From Candidatus Omnitrophota bacterium (GTDB taxonomy: Bacteria > Omnitrophota > Gorgyraeia > Zapsychrales > Zapsychraceae), in assembly GCA_020429915.1 (NCBI GenBank), contig JAGQKV010000018.1:197770-247215 (forward strand): a DNA stretch of 49,446 nucleotides. Direction: 5' to 3'. The notes beneath the pieces were generated by a model, which saw only the letters and a list, made by a program, of their open reading frames with translations, had not been told where the DNA came from and did no database searches. Numbering within the stretch: the stretch's first letter is position 1; each line of letters begins with the position of its first letter. The translations under genes and the position numbers were made by a program. This document shows positions 24,836 through 33,246 of the stretch, piece by piece.

Positions 24836-26743
24836 ATGAACAATCCCCGCCCCCTGCTGCCGGCCGCATTTCACCTCACCAATTCCTGTATCTTACTGAT
24901 TTTCCTGGCTTTCTGGCTGGACGTCTTCTTCAATTACTTTAATCTGACCGGGCAATCCTGGATCTCGGCCGTACTGATCGTCCCGCTGCGCATCCTGATG
25001 ATGGCCGGTATCCTGGCCACCATCCCGGAACTGGCCAGCCGGGAGCACTATCTGATCAACCGTCGGCGGTTTATCAAGAATGCCCGCCAGTACTGGCCCC
25101 TGTACGCCTTCATGGCGACGATCCTTGTGCTGATCCATATGGTGCTGGTTGTCAGCGGACTGATTCCGCCGCGGTTCGAGATCTACCACGCCTTCGCCCA
25201 CTTCGACGTACTCATCGGCTTCTTTCTGCTGCACACCGTGTTTTACGGAAAATATCTCGAACCGATGAAGTTACCGGGACGACGCGTCCGGTTGTCGGGC
25301 TCCGAATCAGCGACGGTCCTGGGCATCTATGCCCTGAAGTTGTTTTGCTTCTATCTTCCCTATTATTACCAAAATGCGGTGATCGAATTGCCCCGGTTTG
25401 CTTCTTTGTTTATTATCTACCTTGATTTCCTGCTGCTGGCCTATCTGGCCCAGGCGATCGTGCGGACCTATCCCGAGCTGGATGCCGAATACAATCCGGA
25501 CAAGGAAATCTTTTTTATCAATCCGTTAGGCGGCGGCATTTTTTACTACATCAGCTCGATGTTCATGCCGCGCCACACTCCGGCATTTATGGTTCTGCGG
25601 GCACTCACCCCTGAGGGCTACCGATTCCGGGAATTCAGCTTCAAGACATGGCATCCGCATTATTACGCCCCGAACAAACTGGTGGCCATTACCTGTTTTA
25701 CCTCCAATTGCTCTGACGCCTACGAGATCGCACAAGAGTTCCGGCGGCGAGGGTCGACCGTAGTCCTGGGCGGTCCGCACGTCACTTATATGCCGGAGGA
25801 GGCCCTGGAATTCTGCGACTGCGTCGTTCTCGGCGAGGCGGAAAGTGCCTGGCCCGAGATTATCGCCGACTACGAGGCCGGTGCGATGAAGCAGATCTAC
25901 CGGGGACACGCGCTGGACAACTGTCACGAGCTGATCCATGCCGAGTTGATGAAATCCCCGCCGGCTATGGTCCGTGATTTTCTGGAGACCACGCGCGGCT
26001 GTAAATTCCGCTGCAGCTTTTGCGCGGTCCCCAATCTCAGTGAGGGTAAGGTCCGGACCAAGAGCATCGACGATCTGGTCCAGCTGCTGAAACGGGTGCG
26101 CACCGAGTACCGCGAGGTGACCTTTATCGACAACAATATCTATTCCGATCCGGGATACGCCCGTGAGTTGTTCGAGGCCATCAAACCGTTGAATATGCGC
26201 TGGATGACGCAGTGCACGATCGACGTTGCCAAGAACGAGCAGACCCTGAGGCTCATGCGCGAGGCCGGCTGCAAAGGGCTTTTAATCGGCTTTGAGATTT
26301 CCGAGGGTTCTTTCGAGAAACAACAGGGCGGGAAGCTATCGATGGCGGACAATTTTAGGATCTATGCCCGAAAAATCCGCGAACAGGGGATCAAAATCAA
26401 GGCTCACTTTATTTTCGGGTTCGACTCCGACCGGCTGCGCAACCTCATTAAATTCTGGAGATTCTGCTTTTCCATTCATCCTGTCGTCACGGTCATCTCC
26501 GTACTCACGCCGTTTCCCGGGACCAAGGTCCATACGGATATGCTGCGCGAAGACCGGATCACCGATCTGAACTGGCGGAACTACGGCGGGCACACACTGG
26601 TGTTCCGGCACGATCACATCAATAATTTTGTTCTGCGTAAGGGCTGGCCGGTCATCTATTTCTTCTTCTTTTCCACCACTTCGTTTATCGGCCACATTTA
26701 CCTGGCGGTTATCTTCGTGGCCGGAGTGGTGCACTTCATGTAG
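24836..26743 (+). CDS. membrane-anchored B12-binding-type radical SAM enzyme
   Basis: The 635-aa protein has six membrane helices (about residues 10-220). A cytosolic cobalamin-binding-like Rossmann region follows (about 230-345: AITCFTSNCSDAYEIAQEF, VVLGGPHVTYMPEEAL, CVVLGEAE). Then comes a radical SAM core with C389-x3-C393-x2-C396 (TTRGCKFRCSFC), DNNIYSD and LIGFEISEGS. Two more hydrophobic segments close the C-terminus. In the B12-type region the usual D-x-H-x-x-G cobalamin ligand is not evident, so cobalamin binding is uncertain. The fusion to a six-helix membrane domain suggests a lipid or membrane-bound substrate. The ATG at 24836 follows AGTAGGG; a TTG 18 bases earlier is less likely. 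Its 3' end overlaps the convergent next gene by 46 bases. Confidence 0.85.
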   Translation: MNNPRPLLPAAFHLTNSCILLIFLAFWLDVFFNYFNLTGQSWISAVLIVPLRILMMAGILATIPELASREHYLINRRRFIKNARQYWPLYAFMATILVLIHMVLVVSGLIPPRFEIYHAFAHFDVLIGFFLLHTVFYGKYLEPMKLPGRRVRLSGSESATVLGIYALKLFCFYLPYYYQNAVIELPRFASLFIIYLDFLLLAYLAQAIVRTYPELDAEYNPDKEIFFINPLGGGIFYYISSMFMPRHTPAFMVLRALTPEGYRFREFSFKTWHPHYYAPNKLVAITCFTSNCSDAYEIAQEFRRRGSTVVLGGPHVTYMPEEALEFCDCVVLGEAESAWPEIIADYEAGAMKQIYRGHALDNCHELIHAELMKSPPAMVRDFLETTRGCKFRCSFCAVPNLSEGKVRTKSIDDLVQLLKRVRTEYREVTFIDNNIYSDPGYARELFEAIKPLNMRWMTQCTIDVAKNEQTLRLMREAGCKGLLIGFEISEGSFEKQQGGKLSMADNFRIYARKIREQGIKIKAHFIFGFDSDRLRNLIKFWRFCFSIHPVVTVISVLTPFPGTKVHTDMLREDRITDLNWRNYGGHTLVFRHDHINNFVLRKGWPVIYFFFFSTTSFIGHIYLAVIFVAGVVHFM

Positions 26744-27345
26744 CGTCGGTACACGGGATCCGCATTCATCACGATATTGCCTGCGAAGTATAAAATAAAG
26801 ATCATCAACGCCCCCCGCCAAAAACTCATCACAAATAAAAAGACCACCAGGAACGCAACAATAATCAGCCACCGGCGTAACAAAATATCGGTCCAGGCGA
26901 TGCCGTCCACCAACGACCGGACTCCGTATTCCCGGCCGAGCCGTTCCCCGATCTGGTAAAGCGTATACCGGGTAAACGACGCTTCGTCATAGTGGATGTC
27001 CACCACCGCCCGGCTGATGGTATGCAGAGCCTCCTTGAGCGGGCGCTCCACAACCGCCAATCCTCCCCACAGCGGAAAGAGCAGCAGGGCCAGGGCATAG
27101 TGTTGGGTCAGAATGACCGCGCCGATAACAGACAGGACGCCTGCCAGCGCCACCCGGTGCCACATCCGCCACCGAGCCAGCCGCCGATACGTCGCGTTCA
27201 TCTCCTCGGCCCCGGAAACCGCCGCGCGCACCGTGGGCCGGTCCGTTAAAAACAGGAACCAGCGAAAGACTTGCTGGTCGGTGAAAATGGTATTGCGAAA
27301 GGATTGTCGGGTTATCTTGGGCGGATGTAAAAACGGATTGCTCAT
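26698..27345 (-). CDS. membrane protein of unknown function, converging on the radical SAM gene
   Basis: The 215-aa protein has two membrane regions: a helical hairpin at about 65-100 and another pair at about 155-195. A basic N-terminus and a cytosolic middle (RAVVDIHYDEASFTRYTLYQ) flank them. I recognise no family. Its last 15 codons overlap the last 15 codons of the radical SAM gene on the other strand. That makes coordinated regulation by antisense transcription possible. Confidence 0.65.
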   Translation of the reverse strand: MSNPFLHPPKITRQSFRNTIFTDQQVFRWFLFLTDRPTVRAAVSGAEEMNATYRRLARWRMWHRVALAGVLSVIGAVILTQHYALALLLFPLWGGLAVVERPLKEALHTISRAVVDIHYDEASFTRYTLYQIGERLGREYGVRSLVDGIAWTDILLRRWLIIVAFLVVFLFVMSFWRGALMIFILYFAGNIVMNADPVYRRYMKCTTPATKITAR

Positions 27346-27402
27346 GTGTTTGCGGTTTGTCGGGTCAGCGGGGATTCCCGGAGAGATCCGGAATGAAGGG
27401 TG

Positions 27403-28188
27403 TCAAAACAAATACTCACGCAGGCTGTCGATAAATGAAACCATGGTGTAACGGCCGATATATTTGCTGGCGCCGACAATCATGCATTCGTTCTTGGCTT
27501 CCTTGAGCTGTTCGATCGTCTCCACATCCGACAATTGCTCGGGATCAAAATGCGTAAAAGTGACAATCTTCAGATTACTCAAACGGGAAAAGCAGCGCAT
27601 CGCCCGGATGATCTCCGGTGTGCGCAGCCCATCCAGCAGCACATCCAGCAGGACGATATCGGGTTGCTCTTCGTAACAATTTTTAATCAGCACAAAAGGA
27701 TCATCCACCACGCGTGTTTTACAGCCCAGATCGCTGAGGATCTGTTCCATTTCCCGCAGCACGGCGGGCTTGCTCCCGGTGAGAAACACCTTGGCGTGTT
27801 TGGTCGGCTTTTCATCACGCCGCAGAAAGCCCTCGATTTTTTGCAACAGATCGCGGCCGTCGAACGGTTTGGTCAGGAAATCATCGGCGCCCAGGGCTCG
27901 GAACGAGCCTTCCATGTTGGAACGCGCGGTGAGGATGATGACAGGAATTTTTGAGGTGTCGGGGTTGTCCTTCAGATTCTTGTAAAAGGTAAAGCCGTCC
28001 ATGACGGGCATGACCACGTCGGTGAGAATGAGATCAAATTCGTGGCTGCTGACCTTCTCGATCGCCTCGCGACCGTTGTAGGCCACTTCCACCATAAAGC
28101 CGTTGCGCTCGAGCTTCCGGCGGACCATATCAACCAGGTCGGCCTCATCATCCACAACCAGGATTCGCTTTGTTGCCGTCTGAAGCAT
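27403..28188 (-). CDS. tandem two-receiver response regulator
   Basis: The 261-aa protein has two receiver domains. The first (about 7-124) is complete: acidic pair D13-D14, phospho-acceptor D57 (LTDVVMPVMDG), T87 and K107. The second (about 132-261) keeps an acceptor-like D182 (LLDVLLDG). It lacks the acidic pair (VFLTGSKP instead of V-D-D), so it is probably not phosphorylated and may serve dimerisation or binding. There is no DNA-binding or enzymatic output. GGAGGGGAACGT precedes the ATG. It follows a small gene and the TMTC-like pair on the same strand. Confidence 0.9.
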   Translation of the reverse strand: MLQTATKRILVVDDEADLVDMVRRKLERNGFMVEVAYNGREAIEKVSSHEFDLILTDVVMPVMDGFTFYKNLKDNPDTSKIPVIILTARSNMEGSFRALGADDFLTKPFDGRDLLQKIEGFLRRDEKPTKHAKVFLTGSKPAVLREMEQILSDLGCKTRVVDDPFVLIKNCYEEQPDIVLLDVLLDGLRTPEIIRAMRCFSRLSNLKIVTFTHFDPEQLSDVETIEQLKEAKNECMIVGASKYIGRYTMVSFIDSLREYLF

Positions 28189-28247
28189 ACGTTCCCCTCC
28201 TCCTCTGCAAGTATATCACGCCCGACCGACCGGGTCACCCCGCATAG

Positions 28248-28532
28248 CTACGAACCCGCCGCCGGCCGGTATTCCAGCTCCGCCGTCATGAACATGCCCA
28301 GCATCCCGTGCAGCGGGGTCAGCAGATACCCGAGCCCCTTGACCAGCGGATAGCTGAATCCCGGCGCCAGGGCCCGCATCATCTGGTAAAACTCGCTGTA
28401 AATCTGTCGCAAGAACGGCTTGCGCTGCAGAATGCGCCGGTGGACGAGCGTCGTGGATACGTCGTCGAGATTCTCGCTCAATTGGGATGCTTCGGGAAGG
28501 GCCAGGAAACTGAGGAATGAAGTTTTTGACAT
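28248..28532 (-). CDS. 94-aa hypothetical protein
   Basis: The frame sits between the TMTC-like pair and the two-receiver regulator on the same strand. The product is mostly helical with a hydrophobic C-terminal half (GFSYPLVKGLGYLLTPLHGM). There is no recognised domain and no clear ribosome site. TATAAT at 28561-28556 could be a -10. It may be coding, but support is only context and frame length. Confidence 0.5.
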   Translation of the reverse strand: MSKTSFLSFLALPEASQLSENLDDVSTTLVHRRILQRKPFLRQIYSEFYQMMRALAPGFSYPLVKGLGYLLTPLHGMLGMFMTAELEYRPAAGS

Positions 28533-28572
28533 GATCGGATACCGTGGCCTCTATTATAGCGGAATCCGGCCC

Positions 28573-30540
28573 TTAATCCACATTTAATATCGTTTCACGC
28601 GCCGCCTTGAGCTGGGGGGTAGCGGCCTCAAACCCCATTCGCTGGGCGTCGCGCATGTCGTCCCGAGCCCCTTTTCGGTCCCCCAGGTTGTAGCGGCTGA
28701 GCGCACGGAAGAAATGCGCTTCGCCATTGTCCGGAACAAGCGCCAAGGCCTGATCAAAATACTGCAACGCCTGCCGGTCGTCTCCCTGATATTGACTGAC
28801 GAATCCCAGTCCGATCATGGCCTGCGGATGACGCGGATCGGTAGCGAGCAGCCGCCGGTAATAGCCGGCGGCGGTGTCATAGTCTCCGTCCTGCTCGCTC
28901 AGCTGTCCCATACGATAAAGCACGGCGGGATGACGTGGATCGATACTTAGCGCGGTCGCCAAGTCCCTGCGGCCGCCGTCCGTATCCCCGCGTTCGAGGC
29001 GCAGATTCCCTCGATTGGCATAGACCTGTGCCCAAATCGGCTTATAGCGTCCGCTACGATAATCCTCGCTGGTTTCAAACAGAGCGATCGCCCGGTCGAA
29101 ATCGGCAAGGGCAAGATCCTCGTCGCCCAGGGCCAGGTAGGCCAGCCCCCGGTTGTTGTACACGCGTCCGGCCCCGGGATTGCGGGCGATGGCCTCGGCA
29201 AAATACGACAGACTTTCACGGGCGCGGCCCTCCGCGAGGGCGGCCATCCCCAGATTATTGTAGGCCCGTACCTTGGCGGGTGCCTTGCGGACTATGTCCG
29301 CCCACAGCGTCGCTTCGGTCTGCCACACCGCATTGCGTTGATAAGTCAGGACGGTCAACACCGCCACGATCATGCCGGCGGCTGCCAGCAGGCGGTTCCG
29401 GCGGCTCACCAAGCGGCACAGCATCCACGCGGATATAAAGGCCAATCCTGCCGACGGCAGATAAACGCGGTGCTCGAATATGACGTGCGGTATCGGAATA
29501 ATGCTCGACGTCACGGCGATCGTTACAAAAAACCAACCGGTACCGAGCGTGATCTCGGGCAACCGCGACCGCGCCGCGACCGCGCCGCCGGCCAACAAGA
29601 GCAGCAAGAGGAATCCGGCGATCACCTTCCCCTCACGCCAATCCGTGGAGACCGGAAAGTCGTAGTCCAGCGTTTGTCCCGCAGGCCAAAAGTACAGTCG
29701 CAAGTAGGTCGGTATAACCCGCGTCTGCGTCAACGCGTAGCGCACGGCATTCAACCGTTCTCCGGTATGCGAACGCGAAGGCAGCTCACGGCCGACGATG
29801 TTTACCGCGTTGAAACCGAAAAACGACGGGATGATCAAAAGCAGGACGATCAGCACCGCCAGGATCATCCGGCGTTCCCGCAACCAGCCGCCGATCCGGT
29901 TCTCAAAACAGCACCACTCGAGCCACAATACCATAAAGGGGATCGTAAAGCAGATCTGTTTGGTGAACATCCCCAGCACCGTAAAGACGGCAAACAGGAC
30001 ATACTCCGGCCGCCATCCTGGCCCGGTCCGCAGGCGGCCCCGCAGATAACAGACCACCGCGGCCAGGTAGAACAACGTGGCCAGCGAAGTAAAACGCTGG
30101 ACGATGTAAGTCACCGCCTCGGTTTGCAGCGGATGCGCGGTAAAGATCAAGGCGGTGAGCAGCGCGCAACCGTATTCCCGCCCGGTGGACAGCCGGCCGG
30201 CCAGCTGCGGTGTGCGCAAAAAGAGCAAGGTCATCCACCAGACCAGAAATCCGTTGCCGGCGTGAATGAACCAGTTCACCAGATGGTAACCGAAGACGTT
30301 GTAATCGTGAAAATGATAGTTTACGGCGAAGGTATAAAAAGCGACAAACCGCGACGGGTGGCCCAGCGCCCGGTATATCGCGCGCCAGTCGGTAATGTCG
30401 CGCAACGCGGGTTTGTTGACGATGTAGGTGTAGTCGTCAAAATGAAATTCCGCGTGAAAACTGTTGGCATAAGCGAGTCCGGCGACGATCAGGATCAGCA
30501 GTCCGGCGGCAAATCCGTGCGCACGATCGGTCATATTCAC
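28573..30540 (-). CDS. TMTC-like membrane glycosyltransferase with C-terminal TPRs
   Basis: The 655-aa product has the family layout: first helix, outside loop with D35-D36 (FHFDDYTYIVNKPALRD), further membrane helices to about 405, then five to six TPRs (AYNNLGMAALAEGRARESL, VYNNRGLAYLALGDEDLAL). The helix motif HPLQTEAVTYIVQRFTSLA belongs to the QRF(T/A)SLA subfamily. Translation probably starts at the GTG at 30540, which overlaps the upstream TGA (GTGA) and has GGAGG eight bases before it; an ATG is two codons further in. It probably transfers a lipid-linked sugar to exported proteins. Together with the next gene it forms a second cluster, separate from the operon at 4865-11264. Confidence 0.83.
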   Translation of the reverse strand: MNMTDRAHGFAAGLLILIVAGLAYANSFHAEFHFDDYTYIVNKPALRDITDWRAIYRALGHPSRFVAFYTFAVNYHFHDYNVFGYHLVNWFIHAGNGFLVWWMTLLFLRTPQLAGRLSTGREYGCALLTALIFTAHPLQTEAVTYIVQRFTSLATLFYLAAVVCYLRGRLRTGPGWRPEYVLFAVFTVLGMFTKQICFTIPFMVLWLEWCCFENRIGGWLRERRMILAVLIVLLLIIPSFFGFNAVNIVGRELPSRSHTGERLNAVRYALTQTRVIPTYLRLYFWPAGQTLDYDFPVSTDWREGKVIAGFLLLLLLAGGAVAARSRLPEITLGTGWFFVTIAVTSSIIPIPHVIFEHRVYLPSAGLAFISAWMLCRLVSRRNRLLAAAGMIVAVLTVLTYQRNAVWQTEATLWADIVRKAPAKVRAYNNLGMAALAEGRARESLSYFAEAIARNPGAGRVYNNRGLAYLALGDEDLALADFDRAIALFETSEDYRSGRYKPIWAQVYANRGNLRLERGDTDGGRRDLATALSIDPRHPAVLYRMGQLSEQDGDYDTAAGYYRRLLATDPRHPQAMIGLGFVSQYQGDDRQALQYFDQALALVPDNGEAHFFRALSRYNLGDRKGARDDMRDAQRMGFEAATPQLKAARETILNVD

Positions 30541-32234
30541 GGCGCGAGCCTCCGCACCTTTTCAATTTCCTCGTCGGCAATCGGCACCCCGAGCGCCACC
30601 GCACGCTCAAAGTCTTTCAGTGCCTCGGCATAGCGTTTGGCCCCGTAAAGAAGATTGCCCCGTCCGAGGTAGGCGTTGCCGTAATCCGGATCGGCGGCGA
30701 TCGCCGCGTTGTAATCCCCCCAGGCCAGGTCAAAGCGTTTGATCTGACCGAACAGCCCGGCGCGATTCGTCAGGGACACGGCGGAATTCTTGTTTAATTC
30801 AATCGCCTTGGAATAATTCCACATCGCCTCTTTGAGGTTGCCCTGCATCTCGTAAACGATACCGCGGTTATGATACAGGCGGTAATTGTCCTGCCGGATG
30901 GCGATCCCCGCGTCGAGAATCTCGGCGGCCGCCTCATACTCGCCCTTCATCAGATGCGCCACCCCCAGGTGAATGTAGGGCCGGACTTTGCGCGGGGATT
31001 TGTGCATGATATCGCGCCACAGGGTTTCCTCGCTTTCCCATACCTTGTTGCGTTGATGCGCGGTCCAGGCCAGGACCGCAACGATGACGGCCATGGCAGC
31101 CGCCTGCCGTCGCGGGCAATTGAATAACCGGTCGGTCGCCGTGGCCAACGCGAGAACGAACCCGACGCTGGGCAGATAGCACCGGTGTTCGAAGATAACC
31201 TGATAGATCGGGATAAATGTCGATTCCAGCCCCATGGCGATAAAAAACCAGCAGATACCGAAGCCGGTCAAGGGATCCCGGCGCAAACGTCCGATCCCGT
31301 AGCCGAAGACCGCCGCCACCAGCAAAACCCCTGCCCAGGTGCCGTGCTCCCACAGGCTCGTCGAAGCCGTAAAATCATAGTCGAGTGTCTGCCCCACCGG
31401 AAAAACCATCAGCCGGAAGTAGACCGGCACCACACGGAATTGCGTCAGCATGTAAGTGTACCAGGTCAGGGCATCGCCTTCATGCGAGCGGGACTGGATG
31501 GCCACCTTAAACAGCCGACCGAAGTCCCAGCTCTGCAAGGTCGGCACCAGCAAAAACAGCCCCGCGAAGACCGCCACCTGCCACCAGACCAAACGGAAAC
31601 GCCGTCCGCGCTGTAAGAAGCAAAATTCGTATAGGATAATCATGACCGGGAGCGTCAGTACGATCTGCTTCGTAAACATCCCCGCCACGGCGCACACCGC
31701 CGCCCCCGCCCACCAGGATACGCGCCGCCCCGACGACAAACTGAGTCGCCCGCGGATATACAGACAAAAAGCCGCCATATAAAACAGCGTGGCCAGCGCG
31801 GCGAAGCGCTGGGCAATATACGTCACCGCCTGGGTATTGACCGGATGCACGATAAAAAGCGCGGCCGCAAACAAGGCCGCCGCCGCGGGCCTGCGCGCCG
31901 GACGCGGCCCTGACTCCAGAGTGAGCCGGCAGAACCAGTAGACGAGCAGACCGTTGACGGCATGGATGAAGATATTGACCAGGTGATAGCCGGTGACATC
32001 CGCGCCGTGAAAGTGATAATTCAGGGCAAAGCTGAGCATCCCCAGAAAACGGGACGGCTTGGCCAGCGAGTGCCAAATCGCGCCGATATCGGTGATGTCC
32101 CGGATCTTGAGATTCTCAGTGATGAAGTAGTAGTCGTCGAAATGAAACGCGTAGCCGAGGGTATGACCGTAGACCAGTGCGGTCAGGATGACCAGGGTGA
32201 GGACAGCGGCTAAAGACATTAAGGCTTTCGGCAT
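30537..32234 (-). CDS. TMTC-like membrane glycosyltransferase with C-terminal TPRs
   Basis: From the ATG at 32234 the product is 565 aa. It has a membrane helix, an acidic loop with D33-D34 (FHFDDYYFITENLKIRD), about ten helices to about 400 and four TPRs (YHNRGIVYEMQGNLKEAMW, AYLGRGNLLYGAKRYAEAL). The helix motif is HPVNTQAVTYIAQRFAALA. An in-frame ATG at 32297 would overlap the recombinase-like gene by 47 bases and add residues that do not look like part of the family, so the shorter start is preferred. It is the shortest of the five family members because its TPR tail is short. It overlaps the next paralogue by four bases. Confidence 0.82.
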   Translation of the reverse strand: MPKALMSLAAVLTLVILTALVYGHTLGYAFHFDDYYFITENLKIRDITDIGAIWHSLAKPSRFLGMLSFALNYHFHGADVTGYHLVNIFIHAVNGLLVYWFCRLTLESGPRPARRPAAAALFAAALFIVHPVNTQAVTYIAQRFAALATLFYMAAFCLYIRGRLSLSSGRRVSWWAGAAVCAVAGMFTKQIVLTLPVMIILYEFCFLQRGRRFRLVWWQVAVFAGLFLLVPTLQSWDFGRLFKVAIQSRSHEGDALTWYTYMLTQFRVVPVYFRLMVFPVGQTLDYDFTASTSLWEHGTWAGVLLVAAVFGYGIGRLRRDPLTGFGICWFFIAMGLESTFIPIYQVIFEHRCYLPSVGFVLALATATDRLFNCPRRQAAAMAVIVAVLAWTAHQRNKVWESEETLWRDIMHKSPRKVRPYIHLGVAHLMKGEYEAAAEILDAGIAIRQDNYRLYHNRGIVYEMQGNLKEAMWNYSKAIELNKNSAVSLTNRAGLFGQIKRFDLAWGDYNAAIAADPDYGNAYLGRGNLLYGAKRYAEALKDFERAVALGVPIADEEIEKVRRLAP

Positions 32235-32250
32235 GAGACTGAATATCCCT

Positions 32251-33186
32251 TTACGCCGCAGGCAAAAAGACCCGGTAGCGAAAGACGCGTGCCACATCGG
32301 GTACGCCGAGCAGGCGGTTTAAGCGGGTCAACGTCGCCCCGCGAACCAACACCTCCCGGATAAAGGTGTTGCGCAGCCGGTACACATTGACCGGGGGCGG
32401 CCAGCGGAGTTCGGAAAAAACCGGGTCCGCATCCTTTGCCTGCCCGCGCAATTCCCGGAACATTTCGTAGAGACGCACGTCCAAAGGGACTCTGCGAATC
32501 ACGGCTTCCTCCGCATCGCCGCGACGGACTTCAATTTCGCGCTCCGCCATGTCGACGTCACGCCACAACAGAGCCCGTACCTCATCGGGCATCAGTCCGG
32601 CGTACAGCGTCACGGCCAGAACCCGGTCATCCGCCGGACTCAGCGACTCCCGCAATTGATAAAGCTCGGACTCGGCATACGTGCGGGGTTCACGCCGGCC
32701 GGGTTCGGGAACATCCGCGATGTGGCGCAGCGGATTGTCATTGAGCCAACCGAGGGCCAAGGCGTACTGAAACATCTCCCGCAGAAGATACAATGTGAAA
32801 TTGATCAGCACCGGTTTCCCCGGATGCTGCGCGCGCAGCTGCTGCCGGTAGTCCTCCATAATCCGGGGCGTGACCAGCCGGAGGTAACGCGGTTCGGGAA
32901 GGGCCGATTCCAGAAAAATGCCGAGATGCCGCGCCGCCGCTGCAAAACGCACAGCTGTCACGGAATGATGGGACTGCGCGGCGTAGGCAGTGAACCGATC
33001 AAAGAAAAGCGCGCAGGTCGCGGTCCCGGGAGGGACCTCAGGCGCAGTGATGGTCAGTGACGCCTCGATTTCGGACAGCTTGGCTTGCGCCTCGGTCAAA
33101 GACCGCCCGGCCTTCTTGCGAAAACGCAGACCGTTGCCGTAGAAATCGACAAAGTACTCTCCGTTGATTTCGATGATCTTTCCCAT
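32251..33186 (-). CDS. tyrosine-recombinase-like protein with degraded active site
   Basis: The 311-aa protein has the integrase layout: a small N-terminal arm-like domain (1-45), a core-binding SAM-like domain (about 55-150) and a catalytic-fold domain (about 165-311). In the catalytic domain Arg-I is replaced (AGLMPDE, M199 for the usual G-L-R). The box II histidine is replaced by Y269 (YRLRN, with R272 kept). The L-G-H histidine is V295 and no hairpin lysine is evident. The nucleophile position Y304 is retained. Loss of Arg-I makes strand exchange unlikely; a DNA-binding role remains possible. No att repeats or other mobile genes are nearby. It lies 16 bases upstream of a TMTC-like gene. 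Confidence 0.75.
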   Translation of the reverse strand: MGKIIEINGEYFVDFYGNGLRFRKKAGRSLTEAQAKLSEIEASLTITAPEVPPGTATCALFFDRFTAYAAQSHHSVTAVRFAAAARHLGIFLESALPEPRYLRLVTPRIMEDYRQQLRAQHPGKPVLINFTLYLLREMFQYALALGWLNDNPLRHIADVPEPGRREPRTYAESELYQLRESLSPADDRVLAVTLYAGLMPDEVRALLWRDVDMAEREIEVRRGDAEEAVIRRVPLDVRLYEMFRELRGQAKDADPVFSELRWPPPVNVYRLRNTFIREVLVRGATLTRLNRLLGVPDVARVFRYRVFLPAA

Positions 33187-33246
33187 AACTGATGGCGATG
33201 AAATGTTCCGGACAGCGGAACCGGGCGGGCGCGACGCAGCGACGGA

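Noticed and set aside
32251-33186. Integrase gene as marker of a genomic island
   Set aside because: Active-site residues are lost, no direct repeats or cargo genes are seen, and the only tRNA gene is 3.6 kb away without a duplicated 3' end.
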